Positions 26,273 through 34,400 of a stretch of 64,000 nt of DNA are shown here, piece by piece. Position 1 is the stretch's first letter. Each line of letters begins with the position of its first letter. A program made the translations under genes and the position numbers. The stretch is from an alpha proteobacterium SCGC AAA240-E13 (GTDB lineage Bacteria > Pseudomonadota > Alphaproteobacteria > Pelagibacterales > Pelagibacteraceae). Where the stretch lies: the NCBI GenBank assembly GCA_000504625.1, contig AZHR01000001.1, positions 48,060 through 112,059 on the forward strand, written 5' to 3'. Below the pieces are notes generated by a model. It was not told where the DNA came from and searched no databases. It saw only the letters and a list, made by a program, of their open reading frames with translations.

Positions 26273-26576
26273 ATTTATTGATTTGGAAAATAGTCTTCGC
26301 ATTTTCCTTCCCTATAAACATCAGCAGTACAACAGTGAAGTCCTCCACCAAAAGCATAAGCGTCTCTTAAATCAACTGGTAAAACTTCCATACCTAACTT
26401 ATCCAATTGCTCTGCTTGATAGATTTCGCTTTTTTCAACACACACAGTTTTATGATCTAAAATTAAGACATTCATCGAAAGCCAAATTGATGAATAGCAA
26501 AGTATTGGTGGAGAATTATGTGCTGGTTTTGCTGCATCAATTATTTTCCAATCATTGTTTTCAAATAATTTTCTTT
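26139..26576. repeat. Direct repeat flanking the nonulosonate island, left copy
   Basis: This segment of about 438 bp matches 33143-33584 in the same orientation. It joins the 3' part of the small ORF (plus) to the 3' part of an amidinotransferase (minus). Identity is high but not perfect, so the duplication is not very recent. Confidence 0.8.
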
Positions 26577-26577
26577 G
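26275..26577 (-). pseudogene. Truncated amidinotransferase copy
   Basis: About 100 residues match the C-terminus of the protein at 33282-34397, including the catalytic-cysteine region GGGLHCCTADVYREG. The N-terminal two-thirds, with the HIDATF histidine/aspartate region, is missing, so it cannot be active. Homology ends at TTCTTTG, where sequence from an unrelated gene begins. A frame remains open to 26607 but its first residues are not amidinotransferase. Confidence 0.85.
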
Positions 26578-26678
26578 CAGGAGAAGCAACGACTTCTGCG
26601 TATGCAACAGTTCATGGCGCTGATCGAAGTGGCAGAAGAGCTGTTACAGATCTCATGATTTCACCTGCATTAGATTAA
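26571..26678 (+). pseudogene. C-terminal fragment of a flavin amine oxidase
   Basis: The plus strand encodes FFAGEATTSAYATVHGADRS and then GRRAV to a TAA. FAGEAT...TVHGA...SG is the C-terminal FAD-contact signature of monoamine/polyamine oxidases. Only about 35 residues remain. It abuts the truncated amidinotransferase at a TTCTTTG junction, marking a recombination point. Confidence 0.65.
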
Positions 26679-26682
26679 ATTA

Positions 26683-26755
26683 ATGGATGAGGTTCTAGGT
26701 TATAGAATTATGTGGAATAAACTTGTAACAAAAGAGATAAAACAGAAATTGATAT
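26683..26755 (+). repeat. Modular repeat, degenerate unit F
   Basis: A shortened stub (GGTTCTAGGTTATAGAATTA) is followed by a degenerate TCGA/CTAG-type module ending AAAAGAGATAAAACAG (26711-26752). It is the last recognisable unit before the island. Confidence 0.55.
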
Positions 26756-26765
26756 TTTATTTTAA

Positions 26766-26797
26766 AACCCCAACAGAAATGTTGGGGTTTTTTTTTT
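26766..26797 (+). terminator. Intrinsic terminator
   Basis: Stem CCCCAACA / TGTTGGGG with a GAAA tetraloop is followed by ten T residues. It is very strong on the plus strand. It closes the accessory region on the left of the minus-strand nonulosonate genes. Confidence 0.95.
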
Positions 26798-26840
26798 GTT
26801 TTATTATTTGATGGTTATTAATTTTAGAAAATTAAATAAT

Positions 26841-27881
26841 TTATTTTAAATCTTTTAAATATATTCTTGAGCCAACCAAGTAATTTTTTTGGGATTTTTT
26901 ACCCAATATGAATTCCCATTTGTTTGCAGGCAAACTAAAACCAGGTCTAATTCTTCTAATATTTTTACTAGAGAATATTTCACCCTTTTTAATTTTTTTC
27001 GTTACATAGATCGATCTTTGAAACTTTATATTCTTAAGTTCATTCCTGGTCCTGAAAAACTCTTTTTTACCCATTAAAGACCACGCTTTGAGCATTTCGT
27101 CTTTGAATTTTTTTATTTCTCTACCCTTAATAGAAAATTCAATATCGAGACCATCATTTTGACCCTCTAAAGCTATATGTTTTTCTATTACTCTTGCTCC
27201 ACGTGAAATAGCCAACATAGCAATCGTGTTATCAGTAGAGTGATCTGAAAAACCTATTTCACATTTAAATTTTTTTTTTAAAACATCTATATTATTTAGA
27301 TTAAAATCTTTATTTTTAGCAGGATATGAGCTTACACAGTAAAGTAATATCAACTTTTTGCAGCCAGATTTTTTAGCCACACGATAAACTTCATCTATTT
27401 CATTTAGGCTGGCTAATCCAGTAGATATTATTACTGGCTTTCCTATCTTGCAAATTTTTTTTACTAAAGCACTATCTTTCATTTCGAATGAAGAAATTTT
27501 ATATAATTGAGTGTTTAGTTTTTTTAAAAGATCTACTCCCTCATCATCATAAGGTGTGCTAAAACAAGGCATCTTAATTTTTTTTGCATAATCAAACAAT
27601 TGTTTTTGCCATTTAAGAGGAGTTTGAGCTTCTTTGTATAATTCCCATAATTTGTAGCCTTTCCACAAACCATCTTTTACTAAAAAATCACTTAGTGAGG
27701 AGTTAATAGTCATATTTTTTGGTTCATAAGTTTGAAGTTTAACTATATCTGCACCATTTTTTTTGGCAGCAAGTATTAGACTTTTAGCTTTTTTTATTGA
27801 TCCATTATGATTAGCAGAAATTTCTGCAATTAAAATTGGAGGAGAATTTTTATCAAATAATTTTTTTATAATTTTTTGCAT
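26841..27881 (-). CDS. pseI: Nonulosonic acid synthase (NeuB/PseI family)
   Basis: A 346-aa NeuB-domain protein (AEISANHNGS at the N-terminus, KISSFEM, GFSDHSTDNTIA, VIEKHI) with a C-terminal SAF antifreeze-like domain starting near residue 285 (RSIYVTKKIKKGE). It condenses a 6-carbon amino sugar with phosphoenolpyruvate. DGLWKGYKLWELYKEAQTP resembles PseI more than sialic acid synthases, fitting the PseB/PseC pair nearby. Legionaminic acid synthesis is an alternative. It is the last gene of the minus-strand operon. Confidence 0.8.
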   Translation of the reverse strand: MQKIIKKLFDKNSPPILIAEISANHNGSIKKAKSLILAAKKNGADIVKLQTYEPKNMTINSSLSDFLVKDGLWKGYKLWELYKEAQTPLKWQKQLFDYAKKIKMPCFSTPYDDEGVDLLKKLNTQLYKISSFEMKDSALVKKICKIGKPVIISTGLASLNEIDEVYRVAKKSGCKKLILLYCVSSYPAKNKDFNLNNIDVLKKKFKCEIGFSDHSTDNTIAMLAISRGARVIEKHIALEGQNDGLDIEFSIKGREIKKFKDEMLKAWSLMGKKEFFRTRNELKNIKFQRSIYVTKKIKKGEIFSSKNIRRIRPGFSLPANKWEFILGKKSQKNYLVGSRIYLKDLK

Positions 27882-27889
27882 TCTTGTTT

Positions 27890-28567
27890 TTAATCAATAG
27901 ATCTATTTAAATAAAAACCTTCAGCATATTTTACTCCACAACTTACTCCTCGGACGCTCGCTAGTGACTTTATAGCAGTAATTGACCTGCTATGTGGGTA
28001 GCTTCTTAATTCTTCTTTATAAAATTTAATTAAATTAACTTTAGACTTTAAATGTTTTGAAATATCCACATAATAGTTAGGTTGAAAGTTTTTCCCTTTA
28101 AGTAAGGCCCAATCTGTACTTGAAGGAATTTCAAAACTTAGAATTTTTTTAACACTTAACTTATTAACAGGCCTACAAGCTGTAATTGTAGCTTCATAGG
28201 TAATTCTGTGATCAATGTTTAAGCAATGTGAGTAGTGAGTTATAATTGTTTCTGGCTTGAAAAGTCGAATTTTTTGTTCAATTTTTTTAATTATTTTTAG
28301 CAATGGAACCTTATCCATCTGGTTATCAGGAAAATTAAAAAAAATAGGCTTAGCTAAATGCAAATATTTGAATAAACTTTCACAAGCACTTCTTCTTCTT
28401 CTTGTTTGTTGTTTATTTTTTCCACGAGCCGAAACACCATTGGTCATAAATAGCACTTTGATTTCATGAGTATCTTTTAATTTTGCAATTGTGCCTCCAC
28501 AACCTAAAATTTCATCATCAGGATGAGCAGCAATAATCAATATTTTATTTTTCTTCATTTTTGACAA
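27890..28567 (-). CDS. PIG-L family deacetylase
   Basis: A 225-aa LmbE/PIG-L zinc deacetylase with the metal motif AAHPDDEILGCGG near residues 13-25 and ITHYSHCLNIDHRITYEAT as the second metal region. It probably removes an N-acetyl group from an amino sugar. It overlaps the upstream formyltransferase gene by 23 bases. Beside NeuB-type and formyltransferase-like genes, it could prepare an amine for re-acylation. Confidence 0.85.
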   Translation of the reverse strand: MSKMKKNKILIIAAHPDDEILGCGGTIAKLKDTHEIKVLFMTNGVSARGKNKQQTRRRRSACESLFKYLHLAKPIFFNFPDNQMDKVPLLKIIKKIEQKIRLFKPETIITHYSHCLNIDHRITYEATITACRPVNKLSVKKILSFEIPSSTDWALLKGKNFQPNYYVDISKHLKSKVNLIKFYKEELRSYPHSRSITAIKSLASVRGVSCGVKYAEGFYLNRSID

Positions 28568-29213
28568 TTTCTATGTTTGCGTTAATTTTATTTTTGTATG
28601 ATCTTATATTATTAAAGATAAATTTAAATTTATCTAATTTAATAAAGGAGCTTGGATAATCAGGTGCATCTAGCATTCGCATAAAGTCATACAATTTATT
28701 CATCGAATTAATTTTTTTTAAATTAATTTGGCTTTGTTTAGGAGATCTTCTTTTAAAAAAAGTTGGAAGACCACTTTGCTCATAAAATTTTATTTTTTTC
28801 ATTTTAACTATTTTTTTTATCATTAGGATAGAAATTTTTTCCATTCTTATAAATATTTCTTGAGCCGTCCCATTTAATTGCAATTTACTTTGTAAACAAA
28901 TAGGTCCAGAGTCTAATTTTTTTGATACTTTAAACGCTGATGGTTTCGTTTTTTTAATATTTAATAAAATTTGGTTTTGTATTGGACTCCCACCTCTTCC
29001 TTTTGGTAAATTGGAGGCATGAAATTGAATACATAAATATTTTTTATAGAAAGAATATTCAATTAATTCAGACCAATGAATAAAAAAAATAATTCTGGGA
29101 TTAATATCGTTAATTAACTTTTTATTTAATTTTTTTAATATTATAAAATTTTTATTAAGTTTACTAAAGTTTTTAAGATCCCAATTTTTTTTTGTTATAA
29201 TTATATATTTCAT
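28545..29213 (-). CDS. Formyltransferase-like protein 1
   Basis: A 222-aa protein whose core FHASNLPKGRGGSPIQNQIL corresponds to the N10-formyl-THF transferase motif HxSLLPxxxG, followed by KLDSGPI. The length is close to a single formyltransferase domain. It probably N-formylates a sugar amine, since the neighbours make nonulosonic acid. It overlaps the next formyltransferase-like gene by 4 bases. The DNA is very A/T-rich. Confidence 0.75.
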   Translation of the reverse strand: MKYIIITKKNWDLKNFSKLNKNFIILKKLNKKLINDINPRIIFFIHWSELIEYSFYKKYLCIQFHASNLPKGRGGSPIQNQILLNIKKTKPSAFKVSKKLDSGPICLQSKLQLNGTAQEIFIRMEKISILMIKKIVKMKKIKFYEQSGLPTFFKRRSPKQSQINLKKINSMNKLYDFMRMLDAPDYPSSFIKLDKFKFIFNNIRSYKNKINANIEIVKNEEK

Positions 29214-29857
29214 GATTTTATTAATTTTATAATATATTTTTTTCCATAAATTTTAAAAAAAGCTGGGTAATTTTCATCATCACAAACTCTTAATAAATTA
29301 AATTGTGATTTTATAGATTTATTTATATTTATTTTGCTATCATTGGGTTTTCTTGTCTTAAAATAACTTGCCTTTCCACTTTGTCTAATAGCTTTGGGTG
29401 CTATTCCATTTTTTTTATAAAACATTAGAAATTTACAAATTAAATTTAGATTTATATTTAATTGTTTATTTTTTATTTCGTTGAATAAAAAATCTTTATT
29501 CATTTTGATAGTTTTTTTATAGTAGACCTTGCCGCTATCAATTTTTTTATCAGCTTCAATAAGTGAAAATATTATTTTTTTTTTTGAATTTAAAATCTGC
29601 CATGTTAAAGGAGACATTCCTCTTCCAAAAGGTAAATTTGATTCGTGTGGTATTATGTTATATTTAGATTTTAATAGATATTTTTTTTCAATTATTTTGA
29701 AATAACTAAAAATGATATTAACATCAAAGCCACTTTTTAATTTTTTATGATTATCAAATATAAAAACATTCTTACTAACTTTTTTTAATGTTTTTCTAAT
29801 TAAATCAATATATTTATTAGCCCATGAACTTTTACTGATTAATAGTTGTATTTTCAT
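29210..29857 (-). CDS. Formyltransferase-like protein 2
   Basis: A 215-aa paralogue of the preceding protein with core HESNLPFGRGMSPLTWQIL and KKIDSGKVYYK. Both proteins end in similar RQSGKASYFKTRKPNDS / EQSGLPTFFKRRSPKQS blocks. Two divergent formyltransferase-like proteins side by side suggest formylation at two positions or a heteromer. It is the first gene of this minus-strand run. Confidence 0.7.
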   Translation of the reverse strand: MKIQLLISKSSWANKYIDLIRKTLKKVSKNVFIFDNHKKLKSGFDVNIIFSYFKIIEKKYLLKSKYNIIPHESNLPFGRGMSPLTWQILNSKKKIIFSLIEADKKIDSGKVYYKKTIKMNKDFLFNEIKNKQLNINLNLICKFLMFYKKNGIAPKAIRQSGKASYFKTRKPNDSKININKSIKSQFNLLRVCDDENYPAFFKIYGKKYIIKLIKS

Positions 29858-29885
29858 TTTTATTAATCAATATATACATCTAATT

Positions 29886-30074
29886 ATGTCAAAAAAAAAA
29901 CAATACAATTTAATCATTAATAAAATACAAAAAATTAGATCAAGAAATAATGTTAATTGGATGAATATTCTTAAATTAGCTTTTAAATATTCCCCTAAAG
30001 AAGCATCCAAGGTTATGAATAGAATAAATTCTGATGATAAAAAAATTTCAAATTTATTAAAAAAATTAAATTAA
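29886..30074 (+). CDS. Small basic helical protein, 62 aa
   Basis: A 62-aa, lysine-rich, wholly helical protein (MSKKKQYNLIINKIQKIRSR ... LKLAFKYSPKEASKVMNRI). I do not recognise a named family. It lies divergently, 28 bases from the formyltransferase gene, within the nonulosonate island. It has no membrane segment or signal peptide. Confidence 0.55.
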   Translation: MSKKKQYNLIINKIQKIRSRNNVNWMNILKLAFKYSPKEASKVMNRINSDDKKISNLLKKLN

Positions 30075-30104
30075 TAAATTATTTCTATATCTTTAATAAT
30101 GTAG

Positions 30105-30127
30105 CTAACATTATTTTTTAATGTTAG
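30105..30127. other. Perfect 9-bp hairpin
   Basis: CTAACATTA and TAATGTTAG are separated by five T residues. No T-run follows immediately, so it is not a convincing terminator. It lies in the 126-base gap before the aminotransferase gene. Confidence 0.5.
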
Positions 30128-30200
30128 ATCTATTTTAATATTAGCATCTTTATTATTAAATGATTAAACTGATATTTCAAAAAAAGATAAAATTAAAAAA

Positions 30201-31349
30201 ATGATTATTAATTATGGAAGACAATTTATTGATAAAAAGGATGTTGATAATGTTAAAAGTGCTTTAAATGAGGATTTAATTACTACAGGTAAATTTGTAA
30301 AAAAATTTGAAGCTAGTTTGTCAAAATATCTTAATTCAAAATATGTAGTGTCCTGCAATAGTGGTACAAGTGCTATTTTAATGTCTATTATGGCCTTAGA
30401 TTTAAGAAAAAAAGCAAAAGTAATTATTCCAGCAATAAATTTTGTAGCCGCAGCAAACATGTGTAAATTTTTAGGGTACCAAGTTTTCTTTAGTGACATA
30501 AATCATGATACTGGACAAATTTCTTCAAAAGAAATTTTAGAATGTATTAAAAAAAATAATCTTAAAAAAGTTGACTTAATTTTCTCCATGCACCTTGGTG
30601 GATTCCCGGCACATATTGTTGATTTGTTTAATTTAAAAAAAAAACTTAAATGTTATATTATTGAAGACGCGTGTCACGCATTAGGATCAAGTTATAAATT
30701 TAAAGAAAAATTTTATAAAGTTGGAAATTGTAGACACGCCGATATTTCAACATTTTCTTTTCATCCATTAAAAACAATTACCACTGGTGAGGGTGGAGCA
30801 GTGTCAACAAATAATAAACATATAGCTAAAAAGATACAGCTGATTAGATCTCATGGTATATCTAATAAAAAAGATATGAATTATGATGTAAAATTAATTG
30901 GATATAATTTTAGGCTAAGCGATATCAATTGCGCTTTAGGATTTTCTCAAATGAAAAAAATAAATACAATTTTAAGATTAAGACGGAAAATATTTAAAAA
31001 TTATTTAAATAAAATTAATAATTATAGAGGTGTTATTAGTATTTTAAATAGAAAATACAATAATTCATCATGTCATTTGGTAATAGCTATAATTAATTTT
31101 TCAAAGTTAAAAATAAATAAATCAAATTTTTTTAAAATATTAAAAGAAAAAAAAATTATTTGTCAGTTTCATTATATTCCTCAATATTATTTTTCTTCTC
31201 ATAGATCAAAAAAAATTTTGAAAAATACTGAAAAATACTATAAAAATTGCATATCTCTACCAATTCATTTGATGATTGATGAAAAAAAATTCAATTATAT
31301 TATCTATAATATAAAAAAAATTATTAAAGAAAATATTTTACTTAAATAA
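30201..31349 (+). CDS. pseC: DegT/DnrJ/EryC1 aminotransferase (PseC-like)
   Basis: A 382-aa PLP sugar aminotransferase. NSGTSAILMSIMAL binds PLP phosphate, IEDACHALGSSY supplies the aspartate, and SFHPLKTITTGEGGAV carries the Schiff-base lysine near 195. The sequence FHPLKTITTGEGG is typical of PseC. It would aminate the 4-keto intermediate from the PseB-like protein. The 3' end overlaps tail-to-tail by 12 bases with the CMP-sugar synthase gene. Confidence 0.8.
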   Translation: MIINYGRQFIDKKDVDNVKSALNEDLITTGKFVKKFEASLSKYLNSKYVVSCNSGTSAILMSIMALDLRKKAKVIIPAINFVAAANMCKFLGYQVFFSDINHDTGQISSKEILECIKKNNLKKVDLIFSMHLGGFPAHIVDLFNLKKKLKCYIIEDACHALGSSYKFKEKFYKVGNCRHADISTFSFHPLKTITTGEGGAVSTNNKHIAKKIQLIRSHGISNKKDMNYDVKLIGYNFRLSDINCALGFSQMKKINTILRLRRKIFKNYLNKINNYRGVISILNRKYNNSSCHLVIAIINFSKLKINKSNFFKILKEKKIICQFHYIPQYYFSSHRSKKILKNTEKYYKNCISLPIHLMIDEKKFNYIIYNIKKIIKENILLK

Positions 31350-32009
31350 TTTAATAGCAAGCTTTAGATCTTGACTATCATTAATATCTACAAACTCGTT
31401 TTTATCAATTTCAAGAGGATAAGCTTTTGAAGGAAAAAATGATTTTGAATTTTGAATAAATCTAGTTTTCATCATATAGAAACTTCCGGTATCGTAATAA
31501 AATTTTTTAAGTTTATTAGTATTAGATTTAAAAAATTTATTATTAGAGGGTTTAATTAGTTTTTTACTTAGTGTTAAAGATCTCAAGGGGTTATTTGAAA
31601 ATTCAGTAACAGGTATTACTAAATCAATTTTTTTACTCTTTTTTAAAATATTATAAGCTTTTTTTAAATGACTTGGTTTTACAAAGGGGGAAGCAGGATA
31701 CAGGCAGCAAATTATTTCTGGAACAATATTTAAATTGTCTACAAAATCTTTAAGCGCATCAAAAGTTTTTGCTTTATCAGAAGTAAATTTCTTGTTTCTT
31801 AATGTATTACAAGTAACTTTAAATTTTTTAGCTATTTTCCTTATTATATTGGAATCTGTTGAAACATAGATTTCTTTAAACAAATTTGATTTTTTTGCAG
31901 CATTTATGCTGTAATAAATAATAGGCTTACCAAAAAATTTTTTAATGTTTTTGTTTTTAATTCTTTTACTTCCTTTTCTAGCTAGTATAATACAAATTAA
32001 TTTAGTCAT
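31338..32009 (-). CDS. pseF: CMP-nonulosonate cytidylyltransferase (NeuA/PseF family)
   Basis: A 223-aa cytidylyltransferase beginning IILARKGSKRIKNKNIKKFFGKPIIYY, the CTP-binding signature of acylneuraminate transferases, with CCLYPASPFVKPSHL and a late DINDSQDL. It activates the nonulosonic acid with CMP for transfer. It diverges from the dehydratase gene with only 31 bases between the starts. Confidence 0.8.
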   Translation of the reverse strand: MTKLICIILARKGSKRIKNKNIKKFFGKPIIYYSINAAKKSNLFKEIYVSTDSNIIRKIAKKFKVTCNTLRNKKFTSDKAKTFDALKDFVDNLNIVPEIICCLYPASPFVKPSHLKKAYNILKKSKKIDLVIPVTEFSNNPLRSLTLSKKLIKPSNNKFFKSNTNKLKKFYYDTGSFYMMKTRFIQNSKSFFPSKAYPLEIDKNEFVDINDSQDLKLAIKLFK

Positions 32010-32040
32010 AAATTTAATTTAATTTTTTTATATCTTATAA

Positions 32041-33027
32041 ATGTTTAATAATAAAAACATAATTATTACTGGTGGAACAGGGTTTTTTGGAAAAGAACTT
32101 ACAAAATATTTGCTTAAAAAATACCCCAAGATCAATAAATTAATAATATATTCAAGAGATGAGCTTAAACAATATGAAATAAAGAAAAATCTTGATGTAA
32201 ACAAGTATCCATGTCTTAGATTTTTTTTAGGAGATATCAGAGACAAACAAAGATTGTCGAGATCACTACAAGATGTAGACTATGTTTTTCACGCAGCAGC
32301 ATTGAAGCAGGTAGATACCGCAGAATATAATCCTTTTGAATTTATAAAAACTAATATTATCGGAGCGAATAATCTAATTGAAGCTTGCTTAGACAGCCCA
32401 GTAAAAAAAGTTTTGGCTCTATCAACTGACAAAGCTTCTTCACCAATTAATTTATATGGAGCTACTAAACTTTGTGCTGATAAATTATTCACGTCAGCAA
32501 ATAATATTATTGGCAAAAAAAAATTAAGTTTTTCAACTTTAAGGTATGGAAATGTTTTGCATAGCAGAGGCTCAATATTACCTCTTTTAATCGAAAGGCT
32601 TAAAAGCAATCAAAGTTTTAAGATTACTGATAAAAAAATGACAAGGTTTAATATAGAATTAAATAAAGCTATTGAGATATCAATTGAGTCAATTAAAAAT
32701 ATGATTGGTGGTGAAATTTTTGTACCAAAATTAAAAAGTTATAGAATTTTAGATCTTGCTAATGCTTTAAACAAAAATAATAAAATTGAAATTATAGGAA
32801 TTAGGTCTGGAGAAAAACTTCACGAAGAAATTATTTCAAATATAGATTCATTGAATACATATGATTTGGGTAAAATATTTGTTTTAATAGACCCTTTAAG
32901 TGAAAAGCTTGTAAAGCATTACAGTAAACACAAAAAAATGAAAAGTTATTTTTCTTATAATAGTTTTGATAATAAATATTATTTAACAGTTAAAGAATTA
33001 GAAAAAATTGTTGTAAAGTATAAATAA
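32041..33027 (+). CDS. pseB: UDP-GlcNAc 4,6-dehydratase (PseB-like)
   Basis: A 328-aa extended SDR. The nucleotide-binding motif TGGTGFFGKEL is near residue 11. STDKASSPINLYGATK carries the aspartate-lysine pair and YxxxK motif of PseB/FlaA1-type inverting dehydratases, and TLRYGNVLHSRGSILPL follows. It starts the nonulosonate pathway from UDP-N-acetylglucosamine. It is the last island gene before the duplicated right border. Confidence 0.85.
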   Translation: MFNNKNIIITGGTGFFGKELTKYLLKKYPKINKLIIYSRDELKQYEIKKNLDVNKYPCLRFFLGDIRDKQRLSRSLQDVDYVFHAAALKQVDTAEYNPFEFIKTNIIGANNLIEACLDSPVKKVLALSTDKASSPINLYGATKLCADKLFTSANNIIGKKKLSFSTLRYGNVLHSRGSILPLLIERLKSNQSFKITDKKMTRFNIELNKAIEISIESIKNMIGGEIFVPKLKSYRILDLANALNKNNKIEIIGIRSGEKLHEEIISNIDSLNTYDLGKIFVLIDPLSEKLVKHYSKHKKMKSYFSYNSFDNKYYLTVKELEKIVVKYK

Positions 33028-33037
33028 ATTTTTTACT

Positions 33038-33140
33038 TTACACAAACATGTCGCGAACTGGAACATCATTTGCTGCCAATTTATTTTTTATCATTTTTGG
33101 TGTTAGTTCAGTAAAATGAAATATACTAGCAGTAGCTCCT
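33038..33140 (-). pseudogene. C-terminal fragment of an unidentified gene
   Basis: The minus strand encodes SGATASIFHFTELTPKMIKN and then LAANDVPVRDMFV to a TAA, with no start. It ends where the duplicated block begins at about 33141, so it looks like gene debris at the right island border. I could not assign the family. Confidence 0.4.
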
Positions 33141-33142
33141 GA

Positions 33143-33279
33143 CTAAAGGAAGAAATCCTTATGCACATGTAGCAATATGCGTAAAAACTAAATTTAAGCA
33201 AAGTTACAAAGATATAGAAGATGAAAAATTTAATGAAGTAGTCGAATATATTGAATTCTTAAAAAAAAATCCAAGCTAA
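33143..33279 (+). pseudogene. C-terminal fragment of the repeat-family small protein
   Basis: Encodes KGRNPYAHVAICVKTKFKQS and on to KKNPS, matching the last 45 residues of the protein at 26042-26272. No start remains and an unrelated gene tail precedes it. This is the small-ORF half of the right direct repeat. Confidence 0.75.
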
Positions 33280-33584
33280 AGTTATTGATTAGGAAAATAA
33301 TCTTCACAACCTCCCTCTCTATAAACATCTGCAGTACAACAGTGAAGTCCTCCACCAAAAGCATACGCATCCCTTAAGTCAACTGGTAAAACTTCCATAC
33401 CTAATTTATCCAATTGCTCTGCTTGATAGACTTCACTTTTTTCAACACATACAGTTTTATGATCTAAAATTAAGACATTCATTGAAAGCCAAACAGATGA
33501 ATAACAAAGTTTTGGTGGAGAATTATGTGCGGGTTGTGCTGCATCAATTATTTTCCAATCATTGTCTTCGAATAGTTTTCTTTG
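33143..33584. repeat. Direct repeat flanking the nonulosonate island, right copy
   Basis: About 442 bp matches 26139-26576. Here the amidinotransferase part belongs to an intact gene while the small ORF is truncated; on the left the reverse is true. The two copies bracket 6.5 kb. Confidence 0.8.
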
Positions 33585-34397
33585 TTCCTTTGGAAGTCTT
33601 CTTTGAGGATTATTAATAATTATTCCAGGTTTAATTGGTGTGAATGTTGCATCTATATGTATTGGATAAGGATCTCCCGGAAAATTTACGGCGTGTACTC
33701 TATGATTTTTAAAATGTCTTTTGATCCAATTAATACCTTTTAAATTTGTTGTAAAACCATGCTGTACAACTAAATCCTTTCCAAATCTTAGGACATCTGC
33801 CGCATCAAAAAGTGCTTCTTCTTCAGTGGTTACGAAAAACTTTTTTTCTGTCCATTCTAATCTTTTAGGAATTCCTATTTTATCAGACAAATAATCATCT
33901 CTGTAATCATCATCAGTTAATCTTGGTTTTGGAGCTGACTCATGTCTCATATTAGGATCTGAATTGTAGTAATGTTTTAATAATGGTCTGTAACATAAAT
34001 ACTCAAACCACCTGCATCTATAACTCATTGTTGCCTCTAAAATTTCATTTCCAACAGTGAGAAGTACATCTCTAGGAGGCATACAACCAAACATTGTCTG
34101 AGCTTCCCAATCTGGTGTTGAAGTTTTTTGATTAAAATCCATTGGCGTTGGTCTATCAACAGTTATTCCTCTTTTAGTTAAAAGGTTAGCAAAATCATCC
34201 AATAATTGATTTGCCCTATCAACATCATCTTTTGTTCTTGGACCAAATTCACCTCTCATATCTGAATCTTCTGGAACTTTAGCATTTATGGCAGGCTCTG
34301 GCGCTGGAATACATGTTCCATCGGCCTTGCCCACAATAATATGCTTTAACGGATCCCATTCATTCCAACTATTCACAATTATTTTTTTTTCACTCAT
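33282..34397 (-). CDS. Amidinotransferase (glycine/inosamine amidinotransferase family)
   Basis: A 371-aa amidinotransferase. The catalytic triad regions are visible: FPGDPYPIHIDATFTP (histidine/aspartate) and GGGLHCCTADVYREG with the nucleophilic cysteine near 353. The family moves an amidino group from arginine to glycine or an aminocyclitol. The upstream gene encodes creatinase, so guanidino-compound metabolism is likely; acceptor and direction are not determined by sequence. Its 3' part is duplicated at 26275-26577. Confidence 0.85.
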   Translation of the reverse strand: MSEKKIIVNSWNEWDPLKHIIVGKADGTCIPAPEPAINAKVPEDSDMRGEFGPRTKDDVDRANQLLDDFANLLTKRGITVDRPTPMDFNQKTSTPDWEAQTMFGCMPPRDVLLTVGNEILEATMSYRCRWFEYLCYRPLLKHYYNSDPNMRHESAPKPRLTDDDYRDDYLSDKIGIPKRLEWTEKKFFVTTEEEALFDAADVLRFGKDLVVQHGFTTNLKGINWIKRHFKNHRVHAVNFPGDPYPIHIDATFTPIKPGIIINNPQRRLPKEQRKLFEDNDWKIIDAAQPAHNSPPKLCYSSVWLSMNVLILDHKTVCVEKSEVYQAEQLDKLGMEVLPVDLRDAYAFGGGLHCCTADVYREGGCEDYFPNQ

Positions 34398-34400
34398 AAT

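Noticed and set aside
26283..26678. 131-aa plus-strand frame
   Set aside because: Most of it is antisense to the amidinotransferase tail; only the last about 35 codons, from the amine oxidase fragment, are meaningful.
9612..26755. Integron attC sites or a CRISPR-like array
   Set aside because: The repeats are about 330 bp, widely and unevenly spaced and modular, without integrase, cas genes or regular spacers.
30105..30127. Terminator between the small helical protein and the aminotransferase
   Set aside because: The hairpin is perfect but lacks a T-run directly after it on either strand.
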